Made by a program: the position numbers and the translations under genes. From Sweltsa coloradensis (Eukaryota > Arthropoda > Insecta > Plecoptera > Chloroperlidae), in contig JAMZAV010003273.1 in NCBI GenBank assembly GCA_024449915.1, positions 1-64,000 on the forward strand: DNA of 64,000 nucleotides, written 5' to 3'. Each line of letters starts with the position of its first letter. Within the stretch, counting starts at the first letter, position 1. Positions 53,767 through 64,000 of this stretch are shown piece by piece. The notes under the pieces are model-generated. The model worked only from the letters and a program-made list of their open reading frames with translations, was not told where the DNA came from and ran no database searches.

Positions 53767-54662
53767 ACACTTTGTTTTTGGTACAGACATATTCTTCAAA
53801 GAGTGCTTATTACGCACATATAAAGTCTAACGCTAAAATATGATGGGAAATTGCTTTAATTTGCATTTTAATTTCGATTAATTGAAATCAAATATACGTT
53901 TTATTTAGTTACTTGTTAACTAAATTTAAAAGTTACTGTTGGTATTTTATGAACACATACATACATTAAATGTACAAAAAAAGAATCCAAAAAAGTCATT
54001 TAATTAATATTTAACAGTATTTTAATCAAATTTACGTAGGTGTAATCAAACTTTGATTGCGGGTTAACGAATTAACTTTTACGACCTAAACTATAGCATT
54101 GATTAAATGTACCGTTGAAGTAGGTAATACAGTATCAACGACGTAACGGTTTACTAAAATAATCATGCATGTATACAGACGTGATGGTTTTTTGTCCAAA
54201 ACGTTTTAGAACTGCTAACTGGTCTCCAATCAATTATGCAAATTAGCGATTAATTGTACATTATTGATCAAATATGAAAGTAATATATTTGTTGTGCTGG
54301 GATGTTCTTAATAGTGTGCATATGACGCACATGTGCAGTCTACGTCTGAGATATGACGGTAAATTGATTAAATTTGCATTTAATTGTGTTTAATTAAAAT
54401 TACTAATTATGCTTTATTTCCCTACAAAATTACTGAATTTCAAATTTTTGGAAATTACTGTATGGAGAACTTACATTGTTTTAACTACGCTTAATTTCTT
54501 AATTTCCTTAAAATTATATTTGAATTTATAATATGTGCCATCAAAATTCATCCTTCTTCATAATAAACACACCATAAACCACGTCAAAACAATTTTACTG
54601 TCTTTGAAAGTCTAAATTTGTTACTAGAATTTACTCACTCTAACTGTGTGCTGTAACCTAAT

Positions 54663-55413
54663 TGGATGAGCGAAGCGAAGATTCCATTTCACTACACTGG
54701 AGAAAAAAATCCGGAATATTTTTTATTCTTTTTTTTGTATTTTTGTGTGTCTGTTAACACGATTCCTGCTAAACCGATACTCCGATTGCGATGAAATTTT
54801 ATGGAGGCCTTCGAAATCTCTGAACAACCTAGAACTGCCACGTTTTTGAGCGCAATCGGGAAATTTTTTTCATAAAAAACGCAATTTTACGATTTTTTTC
54901 GATTTTTAAAAAATGTCTTCGACTTATAACACCTACATGCTTTATCCGATTGATATGATTTTCATAGAAGCTTAATTTTATGAATTTAAATAATCGTGTG
55001 AAATTTGAGCGTAATCGAAAAATTATTTCTCATGAAAATCGAAATTTTACGGGTTTTTTCTTTTTTAAAACAATTCTTTGACTTGTAACACCTACATGCT
55101 TTAATCCTATTGTAATGATTTTTTCACAGAACCTTAATTTTATGAATTTATATACTCATGTTAATTTTGAGTGCAATCGAATAATTATTTCTTATGAAAA
55201 TTGCAATTTTACGATTTTTTCTTTTTTAAAAATGATGATTTATTAAAAAAAATTAAGTTTATCTTTTATTTTATTTAATTTAATTAAAAAAAAAATCTTC
55301 GACTAATTAATGATTTTTTCACAGAATAACAGAAAATCCGGGTAACACATGTCAGCTCAATGCACCATATTACGCTCATCCAACAACGCGGCGGGCCTTA
55401 AGCGTTTTCCTAG
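54663..55413 (+). mobile_element. HINE-like element, copy E
   Basis: TGGATGAGCGAAGCG start, 'cactacactggagaaaaaaatcc', four diverged interior units of about 120-130 bp with 'cgattgtaatgattttttcac'-like words, then 'acgctcatccaacaacgcgg' and the end 'gcgttttcctag' followed by T. It is the closest relative of copy J and forms the inner end of the left arm. Confidence 0.8.
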
Positions 55414-55480
55414 TTAAAAGTACAGAGATAAGTCTAACAAGATTCATTTTTAATAAACATTTATCTGTTCTACTAGTTTT

Positions 55481-56263
55481 TGGATGAGCGTAGCGAGCGA
55501 AGCGAAGATTCCATTTCACTTCGCTGGAGAAAAAAATCCGGAATGTTTTTCTTTTTTTCTTTTTTCTTCTGTTTGTATTTTTGTGTGTTTGTTAACAAGA
55601 TTCCGGCTAAACCGATACTCTAATTGCGATGAAATTTTCTGGAGACCATCGAAATCTCTGAACTTAGAACTGCCACGTTTTTGAGTGCAATTAAAAAATT
55701 ATTTCTCATTAAAATTGCAATTTTACGATTTTTTAAAAAATTTTAAAAAATGTCTTCGACTTATAACACCATAATGCTTAATCTGATTGTAATGATTTTT
55801 GCACAGAACCTTAATTTTATGAATTAATATATTTATGTGAAATTTGAGCGCAATCGAAAAATTATTTTTCTTGAAAATCACAATTTTACGATTTTTTCGA
55901 ATTAAAAAACATTTCTTTGACTTATAACATGCTTTATCCGATTGTCATGATTTTTTCACAGAACCTTAGTTTTATGCATTTATATATTCATGTGAAATTT
56001 GAAAGCAATCGAAAAATTATTTCTCATTAAAACTCAATTTTACGATTTTTTCGATTTTAAAAAAATTCTTCGACTTAAAACACCTATACGCTTTATCCGA
56101 TTGTAATGATGTTTTCACGGAACTTTGACTTTATGAATACACATATTTTTGTGAAATTTGAGTGCAATCAAAAAAATTATTACTCATGAACACTTGGCAG
56201 CTCAATGCACCAATTACGCATATCCAACAACGCGCCTGAAAAAGCGTTTGCGAAACTTCCTAG
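55481..56263 (+). mobile_element. HINE-like element, copy F
   Basis: TGGATGAGCGTAGCGAGCG start 68 bp after copy E ends, same orientation. The 3' end variant reads 'aaagcgtttgcgaaacttcctag', then T. Interior with about five units. Confidence 0.8.
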
Positions 56264-57149
56264 TTTTATATATAATTACCCTCTATTAGAACAAAACAGC
56301 ATCGTCTCGATACCCTCTTTGCATCCTGTGGGGGCGTAAATCCTTCTAAAAGTAAAACAATTACACGTTTCCGTATCGTTATCATATTTTTGCTTCCCAG
56401 GTTTTTTTTAAAGTTGGCTTTACGATAGTTATGGCTTGCGAGTGGCGCGTGCACTTGGCTGCGGGCGAACGACCGTCGCCCTAGATAATAATATAATATC
56501 CCCCACATAATATAAGTACTTGTAATTTAGTTAGTAGACAATTAATTGTTAATTGTTAGTTGAATTCGGGGTATATTATATTATCTTATTTACTTAACCG
56601 TAGGCCTAAGTAGATTCAACTACAAAACTGTGAATATAATCAATAAGCTAGAAATATGTATTACAATAGTATTTTTGTGAGTATTTATCTTTTTGTCTTT
56701 TCACGTAAGAATATTATGTATTATTAAAATAATTCGTCTTGCTATGATACTTGCTGTGCTACTAACGTATTTGATGTCACGTTCATTTTTCAACCATCAA
56801 CTTACATTTGTATACAATATGATTACTATAATTCCTCAAGACATAACATTTTGCTATGTAAAAATTGTATTATATTGACACATTGCAAAATCAATTATGT
56901 ATTAAAACACTGTTTTCATACATTATAAAGTATTATGATTGTTGTACCTAATAAACATGAAAACAAAGCACCTATACAAATCCTTGCACAATCCTAATAA
57001 CACTAAATGTACAATATTTTGTATACATAAACAACAACACAAATGGTACCACAAACGAGGCGGTTTGTGGCACAAGCCAACCCGAAGTAGTAGTCTGGCG
57101 TGGGTTTGAATCAATTGTGCATTTTTATATAGAGGTCCAAATTTTTTTA
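56264..57149. other. Non-coding stretch, nothing recognised
   Basis: AT-rich, no domain-bearing frame. Confidence 0.45.
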
Positions 57150-57525
57150 TACGTGTACTACACACCAAAATATTCATTTTTGGACCAGGAGTACATTCAT
57201 CTCGCAATCCATTTACCTATGGCGGCCATCTTTAAAGACGGAATAGTGAGTTTGGTAACAAAATTGACATTAATTGTGTAAAATTTGCAATTTACGGCCT
57301 CGAAATCCACGGATTACTACTTCTACTGCCATATTTGAGTTCCTAATGGTAGATTTTATACTAAAAATCGTGCCACATGCCAAGATTCCGTTAAAATGTA
57401 GTAGTCTTATCACACTATAGACGCTATCTTTAAAGATGGCCGCCATAGGTGTATGGATTGAGAAACGAATGGAGTCCTAGACTTAAAATTACTATAATAT
57501 AAGTGTCTAGTACACGCGCACAAAA
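57150..57525. repeat. Inverted-repeat element, about 375 bp
   Basis: Outer words 'cgtgtactacacac' and 'gtgtctagtacacg', and inner words 'cctatggcggccatcttta' (57216) and its reverse complement (about 57432), form imperfect terminal repeats of about 95 bp around a non-coding core. Family unknown. Confidence 0.55.
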
Positions 57526-57596
57526 ATGTAGACGTCTATATTATATGTTATTACAGTCAACTCGGCTATCGTAGGAACTAGTGGTATTTTGTAGCA

Positions 57597-58278
57597 CTAG
57601 GAAGCTTCGCAAACGCTTATTTTAGTCGCGTTGATGGATGACCTTTTTTTATTTATGTAATAAAATTTATTTAGTTGTCCTCCTTTGTAAATCAGTTTTA
57701 TGACTGAATAGGATAGACGTTAAATAAATAAATAAATAAATAAAAATAAAATAGTAAGTTTTTAGTTTGAGTGGGATCTCTTTACTTATCAAGTGCTTTT
57801 TGAACGCATTGTAGGTGATTGTTGTCAAGTTTCTAGTGTCACTTCTTAATTGTTATTAAAAATACCTCAACAAATTTATTTTAAAACCTTTATTTATATG
57901 GTTTCTGGATAATTTTTTCAACTTTTTCTTTCAAAAAGCAATACATCACCATTACTTTAATGCCCATGTGAAATATGAACGTTGTAGCCCCACCCGTTTT
58001 CCCCCCAGAATCGGCCCAAATGTCACGAAAATATCGCACTAAAAATCGAAAAAAATCGTAAAAGTACGATATTCATGACAAATATTTCTTCAATCGTACC
58101 CAAAAACGTAGCAAGTCTAAGTTCAGAGATTTCGAAGGTCCCCTCCAATTTTCATCCAGATCGCATATGCCGTTTGCCCGGAAGAGAGCAAACAAACAAA
58201 CAGACAGAAAGAAAAAAAAACACGAGCTAAATTTTTTTGGGGGTCGGTGAAATTGAAGTCTTCGCTTCGCTCATCCAA
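57597..58278 (-). mobile_element. HINE-like element, copy G (with LINE-like tail inside)
   Basis: Plus-strand start CTAGGAAGCTTCGC, then 'gtcgcgttgatggatga'; end 'cttcgcttcgctcatcca'. A LINE-like 3' tail (57655-57752) sits just inside the 3' end. The remainder carries unit words like copy A ('cgtaaaagtacgat', 'caatcgtaccc'). A second, opposite 3' terminus ('ctcatccatcaacgtgac ... cggcctag') lies at about 58367-58410, so the locus is composite. Confidence 0.65.
57655..57752 (+). repeat. LINE-like 3' tail with (AAAT)n
   Basis: 'gttgtcctcctttgtaaat', 'cagttttatgactgaa' and 'ggatagacgtt' followed by an (AAAT)n run. The same order recurs at 60199-60335. A short conserved 3' end plus a simple repeat is the usual form of truncated CR1-type non-LTR elements. 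Confidence 0.5.
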
Positions 58279-58506
58279 TTATCCTAATTTTACAAAAATT
58301 ATTTTGCAATGGGACTTGAAAAAGTAAAGAGATTCCATGCCACGCATACTAAAGACAAAAAAAGCTCATCCATCAACGTGACTAAAAAACGCGTTCGCGA
58401 AGCGGCCTAGTATAACCAACACACTTAATATTATTTTGACTCTCACTCCACATCGACATCGTCATAATCCTCAGCCTTCATCTGTTGTTGGGTATGATTC
58501 ACATGA

Positions 58507-58830
58507 TTAAAACGAGTTGATTTTATTTCTTGTTTTAAAAGTTTTGCTGATGTTTTTATAATACTGATTTTTTTCTTCCGATTCGCTTAAAACAGGTGGC
58601 TGAGAGTGGAAATTCAGCAATATTAATACAGCGGTTTGTTTAGGTTTACCACCTTTTCGGTCATTCTCCGAAATGACTAAGGTGTCACCAAAATGCGCAA
58701 TCAACTTTTCTTTCATGTGAGTATGCCCATATGCTTCTTTTCAGTTTTCAGTATTTGATAGAAACTCACTCATAATTTTGTAATGAGATCGTTGCTAGTG
58801 AATTGATCATCATCATTGTCCAAGATAGCC
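58507..58830 (-). pseudogene. Fragment of an unassigned gene, downstream piece
   Basis: On the minus strand: NDDDQFTSNDLITKL, then in another frame MSEFLSNTEN, an in-frame TGA near 58738, then KEAYGHTHMKEKLIAHFGDT and LVISENDRKGGK. The pattern 'Y...LK.KL...FG....I.E...GK' occurs in long uncharacterised proteins of aquatic invertebrates, and I know no function for it. It could belong with the piece at 60800-61005, which would be its N-terminal side. Confidence 0.35.
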
Positions 58831-58961
58831 TATATTCAATTAACTTGGTGACAGCGTCTGTTCTCCGACTGTCTGGAGGACGTCCCTTGTGTTTCTTTCC
58901 TTGAAACTCTTCGTTCGGTTCGGGATATTTGTTGCGTGGTACATCTTCATTTCTTCTAAAA
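58831..58961. other. Spacer before HINE copy H
   Basis: Nothing recognised. Confidence 0.3.
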
Positions 58962-59231
58962 CTAGGAAAACGCTAAAGTCCCGTCGCGTTGTTGAGCGAG
59001 CACCAGTACGTATAACCAACGATCGGATTTTGTTCAAAAACTATACAGCAACCCGCCTAGGTGGTATGTACATGTATGAAAAATTTCAGGTCGATCAGAG
59101 AAACGGTGCGACCTGTACCTAAGCAGTAACAGAAAAAGAACAAACAAAGAAACAAAAAAAAACAGACATTCGAGCCATAAGAGTCAAGTGGAGACGCTCG
59201 CTACGCTGTCGCTACGCTGTCGCTCGCTCAA
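58962..59231 (-). mobile_element. HINE-like element, copy H (TTGAGCGAGC subfamily)
   Basis: Plus-strand start CTAGGAAAACGCTAAAG, then 'ccgtcgcgttgttgagcgag'; end 'cgctacgctgtcgctcgctca'. The 5' terminal word is TTGAGCGAGC in place of TTGGATGAGCG, and the interior ('ccaacgatcggattttgttc', 'aaatttcaggtcgatcagag') differs from the other copies while the 3' end is shared. 270 bp. Confidence 0.65.
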
Positions 59232-59276
59232 TTAATATTGAATATTGAAATATTGAATGATTGATTAAGACTAGGA

Positions 59277-59829
59277 CTAGGAAAACGCTAAAGTCCCGTC
59301 GCGTTGTTGAGCGAGCACCGGTACGTGCAACACGACCCGAGTACGACATTCCCATAAGGCCCACCACACAGTGTAGGCCTAACTGGATATTGACATTGTA
59401 CACTTCCAACATCTTTGCATTGTACTAATTCACGTCATGCCTTCTAAAGTGTATCTTTGTATCTTCACTGCCTCCTTCATTTTTTAACATCATTTTTCGA
59501 ATTATGATTACCAATAAGTCTTTACGGTCTTGACCGATTTAGCTGAAAATTTGGAAAATAGGCGAGAATGTTGTACTTATTGATCCTGAAAAATTTCATA
59601 GCGATCGGAACATTTTTTTTTTTTTTTTTTTTTTTTTATAACCAACGATCGGATTTTGTTCAAAAACTATACACCAACCTGCCTAGGTGGTATGTACATG
59701 TGTAAAAAATTTCAGGTCGATCAGAGAAACGGTGCGACCTGTGCCGAAGCAGTAACAGAAAAAAGAAAGAAAAAAAACAGACATTCGAGCCATAAGAGTC
59801 AAGTGGAGACGCTCGCTACGCTCGCTCAA
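59277..59829 (-). mobile_element. HINE-like element, copy I (TTGAGCGAGC subfamily)
   Basis: Same ends as copy H (CTAGGAAAACGC, 'gttgttgagcgagcaccgg' and terminal 'gctcgctacgctcgctca'), with about 280 extra bases (59330-59640) including a poly-T run. It lies 45 bp from copy H in the same orientation. Confidence 0.65.
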
Positions 59830-59831
59830 TT

Positions 59832-60198
59832 AAACACAAGAATGAAGATTCGCGTTCGGAGGTTTCTTCCGCGAAAGTTTGATTACTCCCTGAATTGCTG
59901 TTCCTGATTTTTGGCAAACCTCATATAAGTTTGAGTGAGATCGTCTAACAAAATAGTTTTTTCTTTTCGTTTTTCTTTTTTATTGATTTTTTTTATTTAT
60001 TTCTTTTTTTTCCTTTCATTTCTTTCTTTCTCTCTTTTTTTCCACTTCTTTTCTATATTTGATTCATTAATTAATTGCATTTAATATCATTTTTATTTGT
60101 TATTAAAATTGTTGTGTTTTAATGCATTGTTGTTGTCATATTACTAGTTCAAATATTTACTTAAATGTAGTTCATTGTTGTGTCTGCATCTATGTAAT
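59832..60198. other. T-rich spacer
   Basis: No gene. A long T/C-rich tract at about 59955-60050. It may be the upstream part of the LINE-like fragment. Confidence 0.35.
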
Positions 60199-60262
60199 TT
60201 TATTTATTGAGTTGTCCTCCTTTGTAAATCAGTTTTTATAATTGAAAAGGATAGACGTTTAA

Positions 60263-60333
<71 letters not shown>

Positions 60334-60420
60334 AATATATATATACATAAAGAAAGAAAGAAAGAAAGAAAGAAATAAAGAAAGAAAAGAATAAATAAAG
60401 AAAAATAAAATAAAATAAAA
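60199..60420 (+). repeat. LINE-like 3' tail with (AAAT)n, then (GAAA)n
   Basis: Second copy of the 57655-57752 tail ('gttgtcctcctttgtaaat', 'ggatagacgttt') followed by about 20 AAAT units to 60335 and a (GAAA)n run at 60350-60420. Confidence 0.6.
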
Positions 60421-60627
60421 TATCACGTTTTATGGTACAACGCGTCAGCCGCATGTAAATCATGAACGCAATTCAATCGAGATCTCACTTCATCTGCTCA
60501 CTTATCTCCACGATCATCACACAATTGAAAAATTCATTTATCGACAGACTTACTCCTTACTACGAAAACGTTCGTGAGTTTGCGTTTCTTATCTAAAGTT
60601 GCCGGTTCACCACATCAATAACAATGA

Positions 60628-60720
60628 GTATTGTTATAAAAAATGAAACTATATAACAGGTAGTAACGTTATAAATATAAATCATTGGTCCAAAGTCCAA
60701 TGATTTATATTTATAATGAG
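60628..60720. mobile_element. Fragment of the intron MITE family, with its own hairpin
   Basis: 'tgttataaaaaatgaaacta' and 'taacaggtagtaacgtt' match 45336-45372. Then 'aaatcattgg' and 'ccaatgattt' form a short palindrome around 60693. A reduced copy. Confidence 0.6.
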
Positions 60721-60799
60721 TATTGTAGTCAAACTCAGCAATCCTGATCGTAGAGTGCGGGGTAACGCATTGTTTTGTTGATCTGTTGTGCTATTAGTT

Positions 60800-61005
60800 T
60801 TATTTTAATAAACAGACTTTTAGATTTCGTGTGAGAATAGTCTCTTCTACATGTTTTGTGAATTTCTCGCCAGAAACCGGATTAATATCTACTCCCCTTT
60901 CTTCACTGGCTTGTCTGATGCTGCTAATGCCTTTATTACCTAATTGAACAGTGTCGTCACCACCATCGAACTGATTCTTGCACAATGAATGCATTTTTCT
61001 AACTC
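60800..61005 (-). pseudogene. Fragment of an unassigned gene, N-terminal piece
   Basis: Minus strand, starting near 61003: MELEKCIHC, then after a one-base shift KNQFDGGDDTVQLGNKGISS and IRQASEERGVDI. The form 'C-x2-C ... G.KG...I..AS.ERG' is seen at the start of uncharacterised invertebrate proteins. A splice acceptor-like 'aatttatag' precedes it. The frame closes at 60800. The piece at 58507-58830 may be a later exon, with HINE copies H and I between them. Confidence 0.35.
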
Positions 61006-61703
61006 CATGTCATGGGGCCTATAAATTAAAAAAAACAAATTGAAATGTTTGCCCCGTATGTCTACAGTGGCGCATCCAATACTTTATAAGCCCACTGTTT
61101 ATTAAATATATTAGTATATTCATGGTTAATGGGGGACGGGGACGGGGGACATAATAATACGTAAGTGGTTACGGTTCATAATAAACATCAATGTAGGGAA
61201 ATAATCCGTATCTTATGGAGTTAATAGAAACGATCGTAAGAGCGAATTTGTAAATCCCCCACACCTTTTTTGAGAAGAATATTCTATGTTTTGATAGTTT
61301 AAAGTTAAACGATAGGCTAAAATAGCAGTATGCCTAATGAGACGCGAAGAATAGGATTAGGGTACAAAATGGACTTGATTTCAACAGGTTCTAATAGATT
61401 GTGTGTGTAAGTGAAACTAAATGAATATTGCTGCATTATCGTTGGCTGGGGACACTAATAAAACTTTTGACAAACCCAATTGGTGATCAAGCACTTATTT
61501 CTTGGATGCCACACCACACTACAGATTAATAAAATAATTATAAGTCTACCACTGTAGTTTTCAAAATCGCCTATCAGTAACGAAAACCACTGACAAAACA
61601 CAACAAGAAAATATTTGCAGCGGCCAGTGACTCTTCACACGTCCCATCACGTCCTCTCTTTCAGATTTACAACCGACTTCAATGGAATCACAATATCATA
61701 TTA
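61006..61703. other. Non-coding stretch, nothing recognised
   Basis: No gene, repeat or RNA identified. Confidence 0.45.
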
Positions 61704-62456
61704 CTAGGAAAACGCGTAAGTCCCGCCGCGTTGTTGGATGAGCGTAATTGGTGCATTGAGTTGCCATGTGTTACGCGGATTTTCTGTTGTTCTGTGAAAA
61801 AATAATTAATCTGTCGAAGATTTTTTTTAATTAAATTAAATTAAATAAAAAATAAACTTAATTTTTTTAAATAATCGTATTTATTTTTTTTAAAGAAAAA
61901 AATCGTAAAATTGCAATTTTCATAAGAAATAATTATTCGATTGCGCTCAAATTTAGCACGAATATATTAATTCATAAAATTAAGATTCTGTGAAAAAAAT
62001 ATTACAATAGGATAAAGCATGTAGGTGTTATAAGTCAAATAATTGTTTTAAAAAAGAAAAAAAACCCGTAAAATTTCGATTTTTATGAGAAATAATTTTT
62101 CGATTACGCTCAAATTTCACACGATTATTTAAATTCATAAAATTAAGCTTCTATGAAAAAATCATATCAATCGGATAAAGCATGTAGGTGTTATAAGTCG
62201 AAGACATTTTTTAAAAATCGAAAAAATCGTAAAATTGCGTTTTTTATGAAAAAAATTTCCCGATTGCGCTCAAAAACGTGGCAGTTCTAGGTTGTTCAGA
62301 GATTTCGAAGGCCTCCATAAAATTTCATCGCAATCGGAGTATCAGTTTAGCAGGAATCGTGTTAACAGACACACAAAAATACAAAAAAAAGAATAAAAAA
62401 TATTCCGGATTTTTTTCTCCAGTGTAGTGAAATGGAATCTTCGCTTCGCTCATCCA
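61704..62456 (-). mobile_element. HINE-like element, copy J
   Basis: Plus-strand start CTAGGAAAACGCGTAAG, then 'cgccgcgttgttggatgagcg'; end 'cttcgcttcgctcatcca'. Mirror copy of E, sharing its flank on the 5' side ('taacctaatt') but not on the 3' side. Confidence 0.8.
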
Positions 62457-63447
62457 ATTAGGTTACAGCACACAGTTAGAGTGAGTAAATTCTAGTAACA
62501 AATTTAGACTTTCAAAGACAGTAAAATTGTTTTGACGTGGTTTATGGTGTGTTTATTATGAAGAAGGATGAATTTTGATGGCACATATTATAAATTCAAA
62601 TATAATTTTAAGGAAATTAAGAAATTAAGCGTAGTTAAAACAATGTAAGTTCTCCATACAGTAATTTCCAAAAATTTGAAATTCAGTAATTTTGTAGGGA
62701 AATAAAGCATAATTAGTAATTTTAATTAAACACAATTAAATGCAAATTTAATCAATTTACCGTCATATCTCAGACGTAGACTGCACATGTGCGTATATGC
62801 ACACTATTAAGAACATCCCAGCACAACAAATATATTACTTTCATATTTGATCAATAATGTACTATTAATCGCTAATTTGCATAATTGATTGGAGACCAGT
62901 TAGCAGTTCTAAAACGTTTTGGACAAAAACCATCACGTCTGTATACATGCATGATTATTTTAGTAAACCGTTACGTCGTTGATACTGTATTACCTACTTC
63001 AACGGTACATTTAATCAATGCTATAGTTTAGGTCGTAATTAAATTGATTAAATTTGGATTGGTAGACTTTTTATGATAGTTATGTATGTTGTTAACTGGT
63101 TCACAATAAATTGTTTACCATTTAGGAATATCACACAAGTTTATTCGTTTACCCGCAATCAAAGTTTGATTACACCTACGTAAATTTGATTAAAATACTG
63201 TTAAATATTAATTAAATGACTTTTTTGGATTCTTTTTTTGTACATTTAATGTATGTTTGTGATCATAAAATACCAACAGTAACTTTTAAATTTAGTTAAC
63301 AAGTAACTAAATAAAACGTTTATTTGATTTCAATTAATCGAAATTAAAATGCAAATTAAAGCAATTTCCCATCATATTTTAGCGTTAGACTTTATATGTG
63401 CGTAATAAGCACTCTTTGAAGAATATGTCTGTACCAAAACAAAGTGT

Positions 63448-63520
63448 GGCTCGTTGGTCTTGTGGTTAGCGTATCTGCTTCCAATGCAGAAGGTCCAGGG
63501 TTCGATTCCCGCCAGAGTCA
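63448..63520 (+). tRNA. tRNA-like sequence, Trp(CCA) by loop position, right arm
   Basis: 73 nt: GGCTCG start, D arm around GTCTTGTGGTTAGCG, anticodon stem TCTGC/GCAGA with loop TTCCAAT (anticodon position CCA), B box GGTTCGATTCC, discriminator A. The T stem has two mismatches and the inner acceptor pairs fail, so function is doubtful. A shifted loop would read TCC (Gly). It is followed at once by a 'gaagttttttaacttc' hairpin. A tRNA-derived repeat is the likelier reading. Confidence 0.5.
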
Positions 63521-64000
63521 GAAGTTTTTTAACTTCTGATTTGGACTTAAGTCCATCAGTTAATGTCTTAGGAGTTTGTAAACGGTGACTTTGGAGCCGT
63601 CCTAGCAACGAAGCACTAATAAATTCAGAGTTGTTCTGAATCAGCCTTGTTGATTCTGGCTTTTGATTCGCGGTGTTCGCAATGTCCATACCACTGATTT
63701 GCTATATTGCCTTTTAAAAAAAAATCAATATTTCGTTGGTTATCGCTCCACTCGTCGATTGCGTCGGGGCCTACAGGGTTGGCTTGGTCGCTTTGATTTA
63801 AAGTCCCCACTGAAAATCAGTTATATAACTGAGTGGGAAGACTCAAAAAAAAAAATTATTTATTTTATTTTTTTTAAAAAGTTCTTGCAATTAGTGTTGG
63901 ATAAACCGTTTTTGTGTCTTCGTTGCTTCTACTATACAATTGTCACCACCCACTTTCAAGTGCCTGTTACTTTTGAACGGAAACAGCACAAGCGATGCAG

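Larger units (their letters stand above)
53212..55413. repeat. Left arm of a large inverted duplication (at least 2.2 kb)
   Basis: This whole arm recurs in reverse complement at 61704-64000, roughly 90 percent alike or better by eye. Shared landmarks: 'ttatataactgattttcagtgg', the tRNA-like sequence, 'caatcaaagtttgattac', and HINE copy E/J with identical flanks. The inner boundary is exactly the HINE 3' end in both arms. The right arm has about 95 extra bases near 63050-63150 and continues past the window edge. Confidence 0.85.
61704..64000. repeat. Right arm of the large inverted duplication (runs off the window)
   Basis: Reverse complement of 53212-55413; see that entry. The arm is open at the window edge, so the outer end is not seen. 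Confidence 0.85.

Noticed and set aside
1..64000. CRISPR arrays, bacterial operons or prophage
   Set aside because: Direct repeats here are microsatellites, minisatellites or transposon copies without regular spacers. Introns, LTR elements and THAP domains mark a eukaryotic genome.

Overview
This is a repeat-dense piece of a metazoan nuclear genome, most likely a marine invertebrate. I cannot name the phylum. The grounds are an AT-rich background, abundant short tandem repeats, a spliceosomal intron inside a THAP-domain transposase, and a mix of Copia, Gypsy, Penelope-like, Helitron/Helentron, hAT and Kolobok elements. I recognise no ordinary host protein gene. Almost everything that reads as protein belongs to mobile elements.

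Layout. 0-5 kb: direct repeats, a nested palindromic module array (770-1445), a hairpin element (2600-3250), a homopolymer-skewed block and a (TACA)n array. 5.5-10.5 kb: CACT/GTGA microsatellites around a Helentron-like non-autonomous element (HINE), a short inverted-repeat element, and a 1.85 kb modular foldback element flanked by a 12-bp direct repeat. 12.1-14.3 kb: a decayed Helitron Rep-helicase gene on the minus strand, split by an 856-bp hAT insertion with an exact 8-bp target duplication. 14.6-15.8 kb: a hAT element holding a piece of hAT transposase. 16.2-22.7 kb: two large palindromes, each made of two head-to-head 5'-truncated Penelope-like elements with a GIY-YIG domain and hammerhead-ribozyme-like termini. 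22.7-27.6 kb: poor-quality-looking sequence and repeats.

27.7-32.2 kb: a 4472-bp Copia element with 192-bp LTRs, a GATTC duplication and a half-tRNA primer site. 33.4-43 kb: two HINEs, tRNA-like sequences and a set of inverted-repeat elements, one nested in another with its empty site preserved nearby. 43.5-46.4 kb: a broken THAP/Kolobok-type transposase gene with one intron. 46.5-52.0 kb: a 5512-bp Gypsy element with identical 245-bp LTRs, a CAAT duplication and a candidate -1 frameshift site. It sits between the transposase gene and a minus-strand zinc module resembling the P2X7 C-terminal ballast domain. 53.2-64.0 kb: inverted copies of a unit of at least 2.2 kb, both ending exactly at a HINE 3' end, with more HINEs, LINE-like tails and a two-piece gene remnant between them.

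How the parts relate. The two LTR elements look young by their LTRs and duplications, yet their coding frames carry one-base shifts, several in homopolymers. Consensus errors from long reads are a serious alternative to real decay, especially in the skewed blocks at about 3.6-4.7, 11-12.1 and 18.5-25 kb. The HINEs need a Helitron/Helentron helicase in trans. The decayed helicase at 12-14 kb belongs to that broad group but is itself dead. Identity estimates are by eye; no alignment or folding was computed.
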